Source: Tetradesmus obliquus
Lineage: Eukaryota > Chlorophyta > Chlorophyceae > Sphaeropleales > Scenedesmaceae
NCBI GenBank assembly: GCA_030272155.1
Contig: CP126196.1
Coordinates: forward strand, 2,790,001-2,854,000
Direction: 5' to 3'
DNA: 64,000 nt
Notes under the pieces: model-generated
The model's input: the letters and a program-made list of their open reading frames with translations, nothing else
Told to the model about the DNA's origin: nothing
Database searches by the model: none
Program-made: the position numbers and the translations under genes
Part shown: piece by piece, positions 1 through 11,840 of the stretch
Layout: each line of letters begins with the position of its first letter
Position numbering within the stretch: the first letter of the stretch is position 1

Positions 1-2
1 GG

Positions 3-964
3 GAAAAGCTTGCAGCTCAGCAGGACGCTGACGCACCACCAGCAGCAGCAGCAGGGGAGGCTGGTGCGGCCACACCAACAGCAGCAGCAGCAGCAGCAGC
101 AACAGCGCAGCTGCGCAGCATTGCTCAAGGTGTGAAGGGCTGGCTGGGCACTCCTGCTGCTCGGTGGGAGCCGCTGCTGCCGTTTGTGGCTGACGCTGCT
201 TGCGGCATGTTTGTGGGCGAGACGCGCAGCGTGCAGCTGCTGAACCCTAAGGCAGGCGGCTACTGGAACCCTAGCTTCAGCTGGTGGCAGCCCACTGCGG
301 ATGTGATGGCAAAGTTCAGGGGTCAGGTGAGATGAGGGCCAAATGGGGTGTGGCAGCTGGATTGCGTGGAGCATGCAGCGCGTGGAAAGCATGCTGAGTA
401 TTGATATAAGTGTGCGGAGTGCTGGCCAAGCTCAAGTCAGAGGTTGGGCAAGCCGCATAAAGGAAGGCCAGCTGGCTGGTGTTGGTGACTCTGCCAGGAC
501 AGTAACATGTAGCATGACGCGAATGAAAGACCGTTGCCAGCAGTTTGCGTGGCTGTCATGTTGTTGCGTGTGCACGGCGTTGAGTCACATCGGCACAGCT
601 GACTCTTGCTGTTCCCCGATCATGCCCCGAACCCTGTCCTGCTGTTCTGCGCTGCCCATCTGCTGCAGATGCCCGCCCCGGGTGACGTGTTCCTGCACCC
701 CGTGGGTGAGGGCGCCTACGTGCCCTTTGTCGCTTCTGGGCTTGCATCTCTCACATGCACTACCTGCACGCCTGCTGCACTGCACATGTGCCGCAGATGC
801 CCGCCCCGGGTGACGTGTTCCTGTACCCCGTGTCCGAGGGCGCCTACGTGCCCACGCGCGTGGCTGCCATTGGCGAGAAGTATGTCGAGCTGGATGCTAA
901 CTATGGCGTGACTGGCGCAGCGCTGCAGCTGGAGGTGACCCTAGTGGCACTGCAGAAGCAATAG
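3..964 (+). CDS. C-terminal part of a SlyD/FKBP-like peptidyl-prolyl isomerase-like protein (5' end outside window)
   Basis: Two exons are visible: 3-326 (open from the window edge) and 797-964, joined in phase 0 (donor gtgaga at 327, acceptor ccgcag before 797). The first exon starts with an Ala-rich linker and then reads GMFVGETRSVQLL. The second begins MPAPGDVF and ends with a DAN motif followed by GAALQLEVTLVALQKQ and a stop. The order 'GM.VGE...', 'P..GDVF', 'YVP.RV', 'DAN...G..L.LEV' is the signature of the C-terminal part of SlyD-type FKBP proteins, which assist protein folding; assignment to that family is by eye only. A partial copy of the last exon's head lies at 669-735, and copies of its tail follow the stop codon. 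The N-terminal catalytic part is outside the window. Confidence 0.6.
669..735 (+). repeat. Partial copy of the head of exon 797-964
   Basis: The segment repeats the acceptor cag plus about 65 bp of the following exon, again reading MPAPGDVF...GAYVP, then diverges. It lies in the intron upstream of the functional exon, about 128 bp away. Confidence 0.85.
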
Positions 965-1453
965 CGGAAGCAGAGGCCAGCAATGCTGCGCTGCGCTGCC
1001 ATAGTTTGAAGTACCTGGCACTGGCACACGCAAGGTGACTGGCGCAGCACTGGAGCTGGAAGTGACGCTGGTGGCGCTGCAGAAGCAATAGCCGTAGAAG
1101 AGGCCAGCACAGGTGTGGAGTGCAAGGCAAGGCTGTGGAGTACCTTGCACTGGCGCACGCAAGCTGATATGTGCAGCGCTGCAGCTGAAGGTGACCCTCC
1201 TGGCGTTGCACAAGCAGTAGTGACGAGTCAGGCGTTCTGCGCTGCCGCAGTGTGGAGTGCCTGGTGCACACGCCAGGGGACATGTGCAGCGCAGCAGCTG
1301 GAGGTGTGACGCTGGTGGCGCTGCAGAAGCATTAGTCAAGAGTGTAGCGAGTGATGCTGTGCAGTGCTCCCAAAGTGTAGAGTGCCTGATACATGCAGGG
1401 TGACTGGCGCAGCGCTGCAGCTGGAGGTTACTCTGGTGACGCTGCAGATGTAG
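908..1453 (+). repeat. Five tandem copies of the FKBP-like terminal exon tail
   Basis: The 57-bp tail coding VTGAALQLEVTLVALQ plus stop (908-964, functional) recurs at about 1035-1091, 1165-1220, 1278-1335 and 1399-1453. Spacing is about 113-130 bp. Each copy is preceded by a decayed 'gtacctgcactggcacacgcaag'-type linker, so the duplicated unit includes flanking sequence. Copy 2 still ends in the same CAG AAG CAA TAG string; copies 3 to 5 carry substitutions and small indels. Confidence 0.9.
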
Positions 1454-3130
1454 AGGTGTGTGAGTGCAGATGTAGTTTTTATATCGCTACTAGTAATTGT
1501 GCAGCAGGCGCTGCAGCAGCAACCTCCGCAGGCGCTGCAGCAGTACCACCTGCGCTTGCATGCATCTGGTGAACTGGTTTCAGCCTGTCTTTCGTGTGTA
1601 GTGCTGCCCATCTGAGCTGCCAGTGCATGGCTTCGAGTGACCGTCACTCTTGCGGATAGTTCTGGGTGTTCACTGATGGATTGATGGATTATTCTGATCC
1701 ATCCCCACTGTTTGTTCACTCGTTGGTATCATCATCATGTTACCCATCAAGCCATAGCATCAACACTCACTCGTTGGTATGTACGGTGTAACAGTGGTGC
1801 TGCTAGGGTGTTGGTTTGCTCATCCGCATGCGCAAGGTCGGCGCACAGCAGCAGCATGGCTACTGAACTGTGCTGCGTCCAGTGACAAGCGCAGGCGGAA
1901 GTGACAGACAGACGGCACCAATGTGACTCAATGGCTGGCAGCCGCTACCTGGTAGCCGCTAGCTGGCAGCTGTACCAGCACAACTGTAAAAGGACGAAGT
2001 TACACACGGCTCACCGGTTCCGCAGAACCGAGGTTACGCACCTTCAACCATAGCTGGACCACTGGTCCTGGCAGAACACCCCTTCCTAAGTCTCCTGATG
2101 CTCTGAGTGGGCTGTCATGCAGGCACAGCAGTACAACTGTGTCCAACATCTGCGGACGCTTAGGTAGGGCAGCCAGCCCTGCCAGTGCACCTGGTGTCTC
2201 TAACTCTGCACCCCAGTACTCATTGTATGCTCACACCTTCCCACGTCGACAACAGTCAACACACCATGAGCAAGACTCCTGCTGCCTACATTATGCTCAG
2301 TGGCCTGGTGCCTTTCTGCAGCAGCTGATCCGTCAAACAAACATGGCACAACGATGAAGCACGCATGTGCCTCTGCCTCAGGCAGTTGTGGGCGCACAGC
2401 ATTGGCAGTGCTGGCAGGTGCAGCAGTCCAGCTTATATTGCAGGTCAATGGAGACGATGCACGGCAAGCAATCACAGGCGCAATGCATGTAACGCTCGCC
2501 CCAGATTGTGCCTGAAGTGCAGTCATACCACACTGGCTGCTGCACCAAGCGGCCTTCAGGAGCAGATGATGATGACAATGATGATAGACAGACGTGTGTG
2601 TTATTTCACACCAGTTTCCCATGTTGCAGCAGGCTGTGTTGAACCTCCCCTCTTGTTGTAGAGTGTGCAATACCAACGCACACGTCCATGCGGGAAAATC
2701 TTGCACTTGTGTAAGCCTGTTGCTGTGCTGCTGCTGATCTTATGTACTGTCAACCCATGGCAAACGCTGATGATGAGGTGATGATGACTGAACATTAGAT
2801 ATGTGCACAAACAACTGTGGACCGCTTCGACGATTTTTCACAACCAAAAGGTACATCTGTGGCGCCTGCTCCCCAAATCCATGCCAGCAAACCTGCTGCC
2901 AAGCCAAACTCCCTGTTTCACAACCATCTTGCTGTGCTTAAAAGGACCCAACCAGGATCAGAACCAGGATCACAACTGTGCATGCGCAACACAGCCCGTA
3001 CTCATGCGCCAGGGCCAAATGAACAGAGCTTGAATGCACACCTCCATCAAACACAACAGGGCAGCCCTGCACACCGTTATGTCAACATGTTACACGACAT
3101 TGTGTGTGCAGGCTTCCAGTAAGAGGTTGC
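1454..3130. other. Intergenic; no gene recognised
   Basis: Both strands hold only short, compositionally biased ORFs without recognisable motifs or splice-phase support. It would contain the 3' ends of the convergent FKBP-like gene (+) and Cys-rich gene A (-). Confidence 0.5.
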
Positions 3131-3765
3131 TTAGGAGCAGCAGACTGACACTGGCTTGTTGTCAAACTGGGAAGTGCAGGTGTACAGGTTGGAGGCCATG
3201 TCACAGCCCTGCCACTTGTCATTGGAGCCAAGGTACTCGCAGCAGTTGGCCTGCAGCAGCAGCAGCAGCAGCAGCAGCACCTCAGCACATAACTTGCACC
3301 GTATAGGCTGCCTAGAACGCTAACACTCCTGCAAGTGTGCAGTGCAGCGCTGTTAGCACGCGGCATCAGTAAGCAGCCGTACTGGCGCAGAAGACAGCCC
3401 AGACGCATGCAGCTGCGCGTCACACCTGCACACAGTCTTTAAGTCATGCAACGGCGATGAGATTCACGCCAGATGTTCAGTCAAACAATGGCATCTTTCC
3501 CACACCTGCTCAAAGTTGTCGCAGTGCTCCCGCAGGCCGACAGAGCGGCAGCTCTCAGCCTGGGACCCCAGCATCTTTGCGGCACCAGTTGTTCCCCTGC
3601 CAGCAGCCTGGCCTTGCTTGGGCCGGGCGTTGCCTGCAGCCACCGTGCCAACCTTGACAGGGCCCTTGGAGGTTTGGATTGTGCCCTGGGGTGGGGGCTT
3701 GGTGGCAGTGGTGCTGCCAGCAGTCCTGAGAGGAGTAGGCGCAAGGGTCTTGCGGGTGTGCCTGC

Positions 3766-3804
<39 letters not shown>

Positions 3805-4220
3805 CATGCGCAGTGACAGTAGCGCAGCAGAAAGTGGGATCAGCAGTGTCAGCGTCCGCTCAAAACATATAAAATTAACAAACGTGCTGACGACCGCAGG
3901 TTTCAAGAGCAATGCGTGCCTGGCACGGGTGCAATGCTCAGATCACTACCGTACGACACAGTTTCGAGGACCTCCGCAAAACGGCTGAGCCACGCTGTGA
4001 TGCATCTTTATGCCCCATATTGCCTAAATCAGAAAATGCATGAGACGATGCATCGTTGCTGCGCACAGATCTCGAGCCCGACCAGCGACTAGACCTTTGG
4101 TTCACAGCCTGCTTCCACTACTGCTGATCATCAAAGCCCGCACTCGAATCTCAGCACTTACCCTTCAGCGAGAGCAACGCAAGCCAGCATCAGCAGGGGC
4201 AGCAGCAGAGCGGCCTTCAT
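3131..4220 (-). CDS. Small secreted Cys-rich protein A (144 aa)
   Basis: Three exons on the minus strand: 4220-4162, 3761-3506 and 3250-3131, with phases 2 then 0 and good donors (gtaagt, gtgtgg). Exon 1 encodes a textbook signal peptide, MKAALLLPLLMLACVALAE. Exon 2 encodes a Thr/Pro/Ala-rich stretch containing TIQTSKGPVKVGTVAAGN and the first Cys pair. Exon 3 encodes ANCCEYLGSN...GC...YTCTSQF...VCCS and the stop. The mature protein has eight Cys, including two CC doublets, so it is probably disulphide-bonded and extracellular. The family is not recognised. A paralogue with the same exon structure lies 2.4 kb upstream on the same strand (gene B). Intron 1 ends in a (CTG)n tract running into its acceptor. 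Confidence 0.8.
3762..3803 (-). repeat. (CTG)n tract at the 3' splice site of gene A intron 1
   Basis: About 12-13 CTG units in the sense direction end in ctgcgcag directly before exon 2. A branch-point-like ctgac lies about 50-60 nt further upstream. Confidence 0.8.
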
Positions 4221-6616
4221 CGTGCGTCGAAGCTGGTGTTTCGGTGCTTGGAAGGCTGTAAGCGAGGAGCACGAGAAGCATGTTGCATTGAAAGTGCATG
4301 ATCGCTCTGAATAGGCGTGGCACATGGGACCCTGTTAAACCGGGGTTAGGCTTTGGGCTATCCCACACGGTGACGGTGACCATCACCTGCAGGCCACCTT
4401 GCTAGTGCTACCTGTCAGTTCATTACAACCGACAATCAAGTTTTTTGTTTTATTTCATGCATGCAAATGATGTGCATGGTTGCTCCATCGGGTGTGCCCG
4501 TGTGTCACCCCGGACCGGTCCATGGTACCATGGCCTCGTCATCTGGTGCTCAGCACCAGGGTGCTCAGTGAGCACCACAATTGCTGTCAGTGTCATGTCA
4601 CTACGAACCTGACAGTGATACGCAAGCACAATGACGAAAGACACTGCTGCATGGTGCCTGCGGCCTCTCACTACACAGTGTGCAGCTGCTGCATGATCAT
4701 CATGATGGCCCATGCTGCAGACGGTCTGCAACAGGAGGCACCACAGCACAATCTGTTGCACAACTACTGTCTACCTGTTACAGAATCTACATCTAGTTAG
4801 TTGCGGGGATCACAGCTGTGTGCGGCTGCTGCAGAGCGGCTGCTGCGCAGCACGTGCACAGCATCGGACAGCAACAAAAGCTTGAAGCTGAGTGCGTGCT
4901 GCAGTGACTCACGGTGTCGGACACCGTGGTGATCATACCGTCTGCATACTACAGCAAGTACACTTGCTGCATGGTTGTTGGACATGCCTGTACAGCGACG
5001 ACTTCTAAAAAAGATACTGCTGCTGATCCGCAACTTGAAAGAAGTGATTACTGAACAATTGCACGGCCAGTGTCTGGAGCATGCAAGCAATCACATATGT
5101 TTGTGTCCAACAGAGCTGCTTGTCAGCAGCCGTTTCAGGATTATTGCTGAGCTTACCAGCCCAGGTTTCTGCTCCGATAAAATAGAGGCCAGTTCATCAA
5201 TGAAAGGTAATCCGCTGCCAGTCAATGTCAAAAAGAGCAGTAACGTATGGCGCCAGCAGTGACTGGCAGCAAAGAGCTGGCGGCAGAGCAACAGGTGGTT
5301 AAGAGCAAACTTACATGACCATGCACACGAACCCACGATGAGCGCCTGCGTACGCCACTGTGTCTGCTGCTGCTGCTGTACATGTACAGTCTTGCTGTGG
5401 CAGAGGATTGCTGCGGCCCACTGGAGCAAAGAGCTGGCTTGTGCTGTCAACTACACGGCTGCTGCATGTCACACCATTGTTTCTGCATCTGTACAATTAC
5501 TGTATTGTCCCGGTTGTGGCAGCTGTATGCTGGATCCCTGCTTTAATGGTCTGGCCTTGGCTGAAGAGTTCACATAAGCGCCATCATCAGCTAAATCAGA
5601 ACCAGTTTGGTAAGCGAGATAAGATGCTGATGGTGTGGTCTTGAGTGAAGATCTAACACTGTTCCATTTACTGTATGAGTTTATGCTCAGTGTAGACTGA
5701 AAGATCTGGTCCGACCAGACTTGGCAAGTAAGCATGGCATTTACGCGTGGGTGCTGGCAGCATCACTGACCGCCAGTGCCAACCACGCTGCTGGCAAACA
5801 GGTTTCACAGCATGTGAGATGGGTGACCCTTCACACACCCAGAAGCCCCACAGGGTTGTAAACTTCACAACATGTTGCGCTGTACAATCATTGCACAACA
5901 GCGGATGTACAACAGTGGCTGTTCACTGCGCTGCATATCGCTGAGTACCAAATCACTGTACTATATACATCCCTGCACAGCTGTGGGCAATATGTGGCGA
6001 GATGGAACTGCGCATGCAAGCAGTCGAGACCCAACAGCCATGCACAACACTGCAGACACCTGAGTTGGACATCCGTAGCCAAGGGTCGTTTAAAAGTGGG
6101 CATAGGGTACAGCAATGAGTCAGTGACACCAACTCAAGCATTGCCACAAGACTGCACATGCTGCACTCGCCGTCTGCGATGTTTTGCAGCATAACATTTG
6201 GCGAACAACTGCTGCTTCCTCATGGTGATGTTCTTCTGCCCTGACTGAGTAAGGAGCAGACATGTCCACTGCCATCAACACACACAAGTTCAATGATGTA
6301 GCTGGTGCTTAGCCTCTTCCAATAAACAGTAAATAAAGATATGTACGTGTGGGTCCTGGCATCATTGGCAACCTCGTGTTAGGGCCAACCGCGCTTTATG
6401 CAACACTTCTCTGACCTTCGCACATCAACCAACACAGCTAACGTTTGGTCTGTTGCACTGTGCATTACAATGCAAGTAGGCAGCTCCTAGCCCACAGTGC
6501 TGTACAAATCAACATGTGAAATGCCAGTTTCAACCAACTTGCCAAACCACGACTTTGGCAAGGGCTGGACACTTGCAGCCTGTTGGCTTGCACACAGATG
6601 CCACTTAGACGTCTAA
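4221..6616. other. Intergenic region between Cys-rich genes A and B
   Basis: No exon with splice-phase support or recognisable motif was found on either strand. The segment next to 4221 is the likely promoter of gene A; the segment next to 6616 is the 3' flank of gene B. No TATA box stands out. Confidence 0.5.
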
Positions 6617-7710
6617 TCAGACGCAGCAGACAGTCAGGGGCTTGTCTGCAAACTGGGAGGTGCAGGTGTAGAGGTTGGAGGCCACGCGGCAGCCCTTGAA
6701 CGTGTCATCTGAGCCGAGGTATGCGCAGCAGCTGGCCTGCAGCAGCAGCGGGAGCACGGTGCAGTGCAGCAGAGGTACAAGAGGTGTATGTTAGGTGTGT
6801 TGGGTTTGGTGGTTGGGCATAGATGCACTGTGCATGCTCAGGAAGGCAGCAAGACACTGAAACTCAGCAAACAAGCCTTGCACTGCTGTTGGCGTGCTGC
6901 ATCAGCAGCCAGCAGCACCCTGGCAGGAAGCCAGGCACCACAGAGCTGCATTTGCGATTGCTGCGCGTGCGTGCCGTGAAGGTCTGCCAGTATGCGGCAT
7001 GTGCCGTGAAGATGTGCCAGTGAAGACGTGCCGTGAAGATGTGCCAGTGAAGACGTGCCGTGAAGATGTGCCAGTGAAGACGTGCCGTGAAGATGTGCCA
7101 GTATGCGGCATGCCTGCGTCCCAGCGCCTTGAGGGCTGGAAATCACACATCACTACGGGCTGGATCCGTGCCAGTGCAGCATGCGCGAGGCGCGTTATGC
7201 CACATGCATTGTGTCACATGCATTATGCCACATGCATTATGCAACGGTGGCAGCTGCACCCAGCTGCCCATAGGCACCACAGTACAAGCAATGCTTGCAG
7301 GTGCGCAGATTTGCATTTTTATGCTAGACTGTCTATCTTTACAAGCCATGCAGTGCTCCTGGCAAGTTCTGCGCTGTATCATACTGAAGTTCAGCCTGAC
7401 ATTCTGTGAGTGATCCAGCTTTTTTTAAATTGCGCCCACCTGCTCATAGGCACCACAGTAGTCACGCAGGCCAATAGAGTAGCAGCGCTCCGCCTGGCCC
7501 CACTCAACCTTAGCAGATCCAGTTGAGCCCTTAGCGGCGCTCTGGCCTTCCTTGGGCCGGGCGTTGCCTGCAGCCACTGTGCCAACCTTGACAGGGCCCT
7601 TGGAGGTTTGAATGGTGCCTTGGGTTGGGGGCTTCGGGGCAGCGGCAGCAGCAGCGCCGGCAGTGCTTGGGGGAGTGGCAGCCAGGGCCTTGCGGGTCTG
7701 CCTGCGCAGC

Positions 7711-7806
<96 letters not shown>

Positions 7807-8241
7807 TGGCAAGCAGCGTGGCAGCAGCAGGTGTGGGCAGCGGTGTCAGCATCCGTTCATTGCAATAGATGTACATCATTGACGGGAGGGCCAGCCCTGG
7901 CGATGAGGGCAATAGCTATCTGGCAGTGTCACACTGCTCAGATTATGCTTCGTGGGACACAGCTTCCGTGGGACCCAAATTTTGAATATGGCTGATCGCT
8001 TCACCAGGGAGATCCAAAACGCAAAAAACCTCATTTATTCAGCAATATGCACCAATCTCAAGCGGTTCAAGCGAGACGCTGCTGCTGCGCACAGATCCCG
8101 GGAGCCAGATGTTTGATCATGGTCCATTGGCACTGATGCTGCAAAAAGCAACCTGCTTACGTATAATTGACTCATCAATTACCCCTCAGCGACAGCCACG
8201 CAGGCCAGGACCAGCAGGGGAAGAAGCAGAGCGGCCTTCAT
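6617..8241 (-). CDS. Small secreted Cys-rich protein B (146 aa), paralogue of A
   Basis: Three exons on the minus strand: 8241-8183, 7701-7440 and 6736-6617, with the same intron phases as gene A (2, 0). The signal peptide is MKAALLLPLLVLACVAVAE; an in-frame ATG one codon upstream gives MMK. Exon 2 shares TIQTSKGPVKVGTVAAGN with A and carries ERCYSIGLRDYCGAYEQ. Exon 3 reads ASCCAYLGSDD...GC...YTCTSQF...VCCV. All eight mature Cys align with A, so the pair arose by tandem duplication of the whole gene. Non-Cys positions of the exon 3 products differ in roughly a third of sites by eye. The function is unknown; secretion is inferred from the signal peptide. Confidence 0.8.
6971..7111. repeat. 27-bp minisatellite in intron 2 of gene B
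   Basis: A unit of the form cgtgccgtgaagatgtgcca plus gtgaaga is repeated about four to five times, the outer copies being degenerate and containing tatgcggcatg. Confidence 0.9.
7702..7805 (-). repeat. Long (CTG)n tract (about 33 units) at the 3' splice site of gene B intron 1
   Basis: This is the longest triplet tract in the window, with one interruption near 7722. In the sense direction it is CTG and ends in ctgcgcag just before exon 2 (7701). The paralogous site in gene A has only about 12-13 units, so the tract has changed length since the duplication. Confidence 0.85.
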
Positions 8242-8952
8242 CATGAATGTTGTTGTCGGGATCTGTGTACTTGAAAGCTGTGAGCAAGGCACACAAGGTG
8301 TATGGTGCTTCAGTCGTTGATCCTGGCTTTATATAACTTGCAGAAAGCCACGGTTACTTCCGGGTTGAGGTTTCCCGTCTGTCCACGTGACAGTAATAAC
8401 CACATTTTCTGGGAGTGCGGATCACCTAAAAGTTCATTCAAGCACTTCAGCTTCAAAGATCCGTGAACCACTATCACCACGTTGCTTACGTCCACCGGGG
8501 GTGTCACCCGCCCCGGCAAGTGCGTCATCAATAGTTCTAGAAATATGTGCGTCCTTGTAACCATAAACTCTGGTTTATGTGGACTTCGATTGACATAGGA
8601 CGCGTTCGAAGCGCGCAGGGGTGCGGAGTGGCTGATCGAAATGGAGCGTCCAGACAGCCAGCTGCAGCACATGCATGAAACGTCCCACACCACTCTTTTA
8701 CATTTGTGGCTGACAACGTCTTAGATTGAGATGGCGACACTCAAGACTTCAACCTGAGGTCTCAATCTCCATCCTGATCCCCTCACCCCTCTCTAGAATT
8801 TAGGAAAGAGGGGCAGTCACCACACCTCTCTATCTCTCTTTCCTCCTCTTGTGGACCATATCATTATCAACAGCCAAACGATTCATCCGATATGCGCTTC
8901 AATGTTCCACGATAGGTGCCCTGGCATCAACCGATTCCAGCCCAACAAGCAC
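8242..8952. other. Intergenic: promoter side of gene B and 3' flank of the codanin-like gene
   Basis: No ORF with support. A TGTAA, the usual green-algal polyadenylation signal, occurs on the minus strand near 8698, about 255 bp after the codanin-like stop codon. A pyrimidine-rich stretch lies at about 8760-8855. Confidence 0.5.
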
Positions 8953-9882
8953 CTAACAGTTGCCGCCAGTGCTGCCTAGAGTTGCTGCCTGCAGCCACGT
9001 GCGCAGCTGCTGCAGCAGCCACAGTGGGCCGTCATCCCTTGCCACCTTCATCAACGCTGCAGGCAGCTTCACAAAGTGTGCCATGCTGCTGCTGCTGCTG
9101 CTGTTGGCCTCAAAGCAGCACCCAGGGCCCGCCTGTCCAGCCCACACAGCAAGCTTCTGCTGGCCGCTGGTTAGAAGTGCATGCAGCACTGCTCCTGCTA
9201 ACAGCTGGCACAGCTGCTGCTGCTGCCCAGCACTGCTGGTCGCCTTTGCTGCAGCACTTGCCTGCGGGCCGGCAGCTGCTGCTGTTGCCGCACTTGCCGC
9301 CACACATGCTGCAGTCTGGGGAGCATCTTTCAAATGCGCCAGCAGCTCCTGCTCTAGTTCACTCGCTGTGTAGCATCCAGCTGCAATGCCAGCCACTAAA
9401 ACATCTGCTGTACATACCGCTGCACTCACCACCTGCTTCCAAGCTACCGCTGCTGCACTGCTGCTGCTACTGCTGATTACCTCGTCTGCTGGCAGGCCAT
9501 CTGGCAGCAGCTCTGCAGCTGCTGCAACGTAACTAGCCACTGCGTGCTCTAAACTACGCTGACTAACTGCTGTTGCTACTGCTTTCTGAAGCTCCACATA
9601 CTCTGCAGGCACAATCGCTGTGCCGCCTGCAGCTCCAGTGCTGCAGCTGCTGCTGATGCAGAGGCCCAGCAGCGCCTCAACCATGTTGTCCATGCTGCCA
9701 GATGTTGCTGGCTCAGCCCACTCAGCTGCTGCTGCTGCTGCTGCTGCAGCAGGTTCAACATGTGCAGCAACGTCCTCAGCTGCCACAGCGCAACTCCCCG
9801 CACCATCAGTTGCACCCGCTGCTGCGTCTTGCGGCAGTGCAGACACATCTGCGAGGGCCGCCGTGCCAGCCTTGCTAGCTGC

Positions 9883-9913
<31 letters not shown>

Positions 9914-11806
9914 ATCGTGCCTGCATCTGCTGTGCTGACAGGCACGCTGGCAACTGGCACAGGGTTGATGCGCCTTGCAGCTTTCACCGCTGCAGCACCG
10001 CCGTTTACCACAGGTTCACTGCTGCTGCTGTTCGCCGCAGCTGCCGCTACCGGAGCATGCTGTGGGTCTGCTGCAACCTGCCGGCCCACTGCTGCTGGCT
10101 GCCTGCTGCTGCTTGTGGCGGGGTTGCTGGTGCCTGGTGCTGTTGTCATGCGCAGGTGCACTGCCCACTGGCGGCTAATGAGCCTCACTAGGTCATCGGC
10201 TGTGTCAGCCAGCTGAGACTGCACCAGCACAGGCACCTGCAAGACAGAGCGTGCGCGCGTATACGAGGTCACGAGGGGCTGCCAGCACATGGTATGTGGC
10301 GGAGGTTGTCTTCCAGCTGCACTGCTGGAGCAGTTCTGTGTAAGCAGCAACAAGATGCCCGCTCTCCGCCAGACGCTCAGCACAGAGCACACACAGGCAC
10401 AAGCAACAGTTGCAAGCTGCATGCTTCAGCAGACAAACGTTCGTCAACGTGACCAGTTGACAAGTCTGCAATGTGCAACTGCACCAGCTGCATATTGCAT
10501 CTCCCACAACCCCCTGTCCCACCCACCTCTTGCAGTAGGCGCTGCGCGCAGCTGGCCTTGCAGGAAGTTGCCAGTAGCGCAGCAGCAGCAGCAGAAGCTG
10601 CAGCAGGCACCTCTGCCGGCAGTAGTGAGGCACAGGCCGCTGCCGCTGCCTGGCTGGCGTGTGCTGCTGCGCGCTGCATTGCGGACTCTAGCGATGCGTG
10701 GATGGCAGGCAGCGAGTGTGCGGCAGAGATGGCATGCACAGCGCGAGCCAAGTCCTGCGGGGGAAAAGGACAGGCGCAGACCACAACAGCCATATGAGGA
10801 TGAGCAATGATGCGGTATGCATCTGTGAGATGTGATGTGGCAGCTTGGGAAACATCATCCAGACTTGGCCGCTGCCAACACGCAGCGCACACATGTTGCT
10901 TTTGTGCGGGCCCGCAGCAGTACCTCAAAATGATGCGCGCACTACTTCTAAAGAAGATCAAACACAGCAGCTGGACCTGTGTCAAGCTTCCTCACCTGTC
11001 CCTGCAGCTGCGCTGCTGCTGCGCCTCCCTGTTGCCCTGCAGGAGCCAGCTGCTGCGTAACTTGCTGCTGCATGGCATCCAAGTGCTGCTGCAGCACAGC
11101 TGGCACGCCTTCACTCAGGGCCAGGGCCAGGCTGTTGGCACACAGGATGCTGTTCACCAGGGACAGCACGTCACGCATCTTCACCTGCAGTTGTAGAGTT
11201 GTTTGGTGCAGAAAGGAGTGCAGCATACACAACAAGCGGCAGGCGATTTGTTGTTGACGTGGTGCTAGCGGTTGGATGAAGTGCGCCAAGCGTGGTGGCT
11301 GCAGCAACATCAGCCACATGGCCGAGCAGTAGGATGAGAGTACATGAACCTTCCCATAGTGCAGAGGCAGCAAGAACTACATCATAGAGAGCCGTCAGCA
11401 AGCTGTGGACGCCCTTGCCGATTGGCAGACAAACAACAGACATGTCAGTCGTGCGTACCAGCACAAGAAGATGAATGCCTCACATGTGATCACCCAGCAG
11501 CAGAGAACACCCATCACCAACACCTACCGGCGTGTCATCCGTGCTGTACTGCGCGATGAAGGCCTGCTGCAGCTGCTGCACCACAGGGTCACCAACAGCA
11601 GCCAGCGCAGCAGCTAGGCACTGCGGGGGAGTCTCTAGCGGCGGCGGCACGCGCGGCGCCAGCAGCAGCGGCGTTGTGTGCCGCGGCGCGCCAGCAGCTG
11701 CAGAGGGACTGCTGCTGGAGCTGCCGTCTGCTGCTGCTGCTGCTGTGGTAGGGATGTCTGCAGCAGCAGAGCTTGGCTCTGCTGAGGCAGCAGAGGTGCG
11801 GCTGCT

Positions 11807-11840
<34 letters not shown>

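Noticed and set aside
6894-7409. ORFs rich in CREDVPVKT-type repeats
   Set aside because: They translate the 27-bp minisatellite inside intron 2 of Cys-rich gene B.
7531-7995. Poly-Ala, poly-Ser and poly-Cys proteins over the long triplet tract
   Set aside because: The tract lies in an intron, just before the acceptor of gene B exon 2; the paralogue has the same arrangement, and the coding frame resumes exactly after ctgcgcag.
3131-8241. Resemblance of the Cys-rich pair to fungal hydrophobins (CC doublets)
   Set aside because: The Cys order here is C, C, CC, C, C, CC, not the hydrophobin C-CC-C-C-CC-C pattern, and no other similarity was seen.
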